From Pseudoscleropodium purum (Eukaryota; Streptophyta; Bryopsida; Hypnales; Brachytheciaceae), in NCBI GenBank assembly GCA_963969395.1, contig OZ017801.1, positions 14,885,611 to 14,949,610 on the forward strand: DNA of 64,000 nt, given 5' to 3'. The first letter of the stretch is position 1. The number at the start of each line of letters is the position of its first letter. The notes beneath the pieces were generated by a model. That model was not told the DNA's origin. It did not search any database and was given only the letters and a program-made list of their open reading frames with translations. Positions 61,665-64,000 of the stretch are shown piece by piece. The translations under genes and the position numbers were made by a program.

Positions 61665-61686
61665 GCTAAAACCCTAAACCCTAAAC
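61665..61686 (-). promoter_or_regulatory. telo-box (TTTAGGG units) directly upstream of the ADC start
   Basis: On the minus strand this reads TTTAGGGTTTAGGGTTTTAG, ending 4 bp before the ADC ATG. Telo-boxes are known in promoters and leaders of plant growth-related genes. Overlapping it is ATGGTTTAG, a start codon, one codon and a stop, which would be a minimal upstream frame if the transcript includes it. Confidence 0.65.
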
Positions 61687-61689
61687 CAT

Positions 61690-62252
61690 GGTCGGATGCA
61701 AAGAGGCACACTCAGGTGGAAGGATTGGACGAAATGGGGAAGGCGAGGGAATGGTGAATCATAACGGGGTCGCTGGGGACGAGATTGAATGCGTCATGAG
61801 AGTGAAATACTAGGATGTGGACAAACTTGGGAAAGGGAACTACATGGGTGCAAGCTCATGTGCGAAGAGAATTGGATAAGATTCAGGATTTGCTGCGAAG
61901 AGCGTGAAGCGTGACGCTCACTGCCTGTGGGTTCGGGTCTTCGGGAGATTGCGAATGCCTGGGAAGAGGTTTGAGCACGGCAGTGACCATCGACATTGAG
62001 CAGTTTCCAGGGAGAGATCGGAGCCCAACCAGCCAATATCCGTAGGTCTTGTTCACGAAGAGTTTTTTCGGTGCTTTTCTTCAGGTATTCACTTATTCTT
62101 TGGAAGTTTTGCTAGAAAGGAAGGTTTTCAAAATTTATTAGAGAAACCGTAAAGTGGGAGGATTGATATCAAGTTTTCTTTCTATTAAAATAGTAAAAAA
62201 TAGAAAACTAGGGATCAAACTCCTTGGGGTCGCAAAATCCAAAATGGAGCTA
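61690..62252. other. upstream region of the ADC gene
   Basis: GC-richer to about 62040, likely ADC promoter and leader. A minus open frame at 61794-62036 lacks an ATG start. Beyond 62100 it is AT-rich without features. Confidence 0.45.
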
Positions 62253-62500
62253 TTTTTTTTTTTTTTTTTTTAACAAATGAAATGGGATTTCATTGCAAAG
62301 GGGAGCACAAATATAGGACCACCAACCACAAGTGGCAAATGGAACTCTTTTGAGTTGCATCCTCAAATTTGCTTCCACCAATGAGAACTTACAAGCATGT
62401 GGTATGTCAAGAAAGGAAATATATCTCTAAATGAGAATGAGAATCTTGAGTTTTGAACTTAAGTCAAGACTAAGTTTGTGGTGCAATTATTGTCAACACC
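62253..62500 (-). mobile_element. possible retroposon 3' end with poly(A), minus strand
   Basis: A 19-T run at 62253-62271 (poly(A) on the minus strand) follows, in minus orientation, TGCAATGAAATCCCATTTCA, which looks like a retroelement 3' end. No frame or duplication established. Confidence 0.3.
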
Positions 62501-62555
62501 ACATTTCAAGATTAGCTTGCAATTGTAGACCCATTTCTTCCCACTTTACAATTAA

Positions 62556-62745
62556 CTCCTAAAGGACTAAGTTGCATTTCTTCACTATATAGAAATTTTG
62601 GGCATATGCATGAGACTAGAGATTTCTATAATTTTAGCCCTAATTTGAATAGAAGGTGGAAACAAAGAATATCTTTCATATCCATTAAATTTCATGACAT
62701 TTGAAAAAACAAGTCAAAAGTTATAGCCTAATATGTTACCTTTAT
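62556..62745 (-). mobile_element. truncated family-A element A10
   Basis: TTAA at 62552-62555, terminus CTCCTAAAGGAC, then the body as in A7 (agaaattttgggca, aatatctttcatat, catgacatttgaaa) for about 190 bp; the other end is missing. Confidence 0.65.
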
Positions 62746-63287
62746 TGATCAATTTGCACCATTCATGAGACATCTCTAATAACAGAGGAAAACCTGAATG
62801 CCAAGGGATGATTCATCCACTCTGAGGGATGCATCAACAAGAGCATTAAGCCAAACAAGAATTTGTACTTTCAATGAAGCTGCATAGCCTAGCCATAAGG
62901 TTTCCAATGAGCTTCCAATCTGACTTTCAACCCCAAATAAATTCAACATCAAGTAGGATGCCTCAAACATCAAAGAGGATTAAATTGGAGATTCTAAAAC
63001 CAACCATCCTCAAATTTCTATTCAGACTCTAAGGTTTTGAAACTCCAACCCCCACCCCCAATTGCAATTGCCACAGTTAGTTCAATCCGGAAGAGAAGAA
63101 CAACAAGAAATCCAATGACCATACTTCCATTTTCATCATCAATGCCATATAATTCATATGAAAATGCAAACACCCACGACTGTAAAGTATTAGCTAAGGG
63201 GTGCTTCACATAGAGGCTGACCAAGTTGAGAGGCCGTGGGAGTTCATGGCCAAACTTTGGGCAAGAGTCCAAAGAAATGGGCAATTC

Positions 63288-63354
63288 GACGAACTCTTGA
63301 CCAAAGTTTGGGTTGCCACAAAGTGGCAACCCAAACTTTGGTCGAGAGTCCGTC
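63288..63354. ncRNA. 67-nt near-perfect hairpin
   Basis: Arms 63288-63319 and 63323-63354 around an AAA loop. The inner 21 bp pair perfectly (GACCAAAGTTTGGGTTGCCA plus C), and the rest pairs with one mismatch and one G-U. A diverged third copy of the arm (CCAAACTTTGGGCAAGAGTC) lies at 63250-63269. It may be a foldback element or a small-RNA precursor; transcription is unknown. Confidence 0.45.
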
Positions 63355-64000
63355 ATGGAGCCATTGCCACGTAGGAGCTTGGGCTTCCATGTAGGCACTT
63401 TGGAGAGCGATGGACTTTGGATTGTGCCGCCTTGTGTGAAGGGCGCGAGAGGCCAAAGTCAAGGTTTTTTGAAATTTGATTGGTGGAGGCCGACGGACTC
63501 TCAACCTTGGGCCCATGTGTGAAGCGGCCCTAAGATGGATAGTACTATACATACATTCTAAGCAAACGGTGGAATTGAATTTAGGAGAAATTGTTGTAGA
63601 TTTGAGACTTGATGAAGAGTAGAGGGGACTTTGGATTAGTTGGGAAGTTATGCCATGGAATTGGAAAATCTAAACACACTGCAAATTAAGCCAAATGCTA
63701 CTACAAAATCTCAGTAGAACATTCAGTTGCTGAATATGCTGCACAATAATTCTAAATCAATGGCTTCATCTGCTCTTCATCATAAAACACCAAGTCATAC
63801 AAATCTAGGAGCTTCTACTTTCACTGCCTTCCTCAAGCCACAACCAAGATTATCGTAATCACATGTCTAAAACGCAACTACATACATTCTCAATATCCTT
63901 TGAATACACTGTTTTGTTTTTGAACAAGAGAAACACCCAGTCATAGATTCAAAGAACTTTCAAGCAGAATGCACCATTTACTTCAAGAGAGAGTTATGGT
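63355..64000. other. spacer, no gene seen
   Basis: GC-richer to about 63540, then AT-rich; open frames on both strands overlap and carry no recognisable domain. Confidence 0.4.

Noticed and set aside
61794..62036. 80-codon frame upstream of ADC as an upstream peptide
   Set aside because: It has no ATG; its first codon is TTG.
1..64000. CRISPR array, bacterial operon or organellar genes
   Set aside because: No regularly spaced repeats, and all real genes have spliceosomal introns; nothing resembles plastid or mitochondrial genes.

Overview
The window looks like nuclear DNA of a land plant, probably not a flowering plant. Evidence for a land plant: a gene for an EPF-LIKE secreted peptide, an acid phosphatase of the plant vegetative-storage-protein type, a plant/bacterial-type arginine decarboxylase (ADC), and TTTAGGG-type telomere-repeat units upstream of the ADC start. 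The ADC is split by nine introns, whereas ADC coding regions known from flowering plants have none. That, plus the very AT-rich, transposon-packed spacers, makes a bryophyte, lycophyte or fern my best guess; I cannot name the species.

Layout. 1-2968: a decayed RING-H2 zinc-finger gene in one reading frame with four stops and no frameshift. 3240-5270: a GTCCG-rich tract, a dispersed repeat, and a 5'-truncated LINE with target-site duplication. 6447-8247 (-): complete three-exon EPFL peptide gene. 10.3-38.6 kb: AT-rich repeat desert holding several families of short TIR elements, a degenerate 1649-bp Tc1 element, and a 1.8-kb inverted repeat. 39601-42607 (-): four-exon gene for a probably plastid-targeted antibiotic-biosynthesis-monooxygenase (ABM) domain protein. 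43-52 kb: more repeats. 52443-55341 (+): four-exon membrane-anchored HAD acid phosphatase. 56697-61661 (-): complete ten-exon ADC, convergent with the phosphatase. 62-64 kb: repeat fragments and a near-perfect hairpin.

The four intact gene models were assembled by hand from splice sites. In each, every exon phase agrees and the total length is a multiple of three (489, 801, 1047 and 2202 nt). The genes do not form an obvious pathway: peptide signalling, a plastid protein of unknown reaction, a phosphatase and polyamine synthesis.

The least ordinary content is a family of TTAA-flanked elements with CCCCTAAAGG termini (piggyBac- or Kolobok-like target choice). It has at least eight clear copies. 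One is nested in another with a duplicated TTAA, two sit in inverted head-to-head order, and two sit at the same point inside a second TIR element whose empty versions are also present here. No transposase for it is visible in the window.
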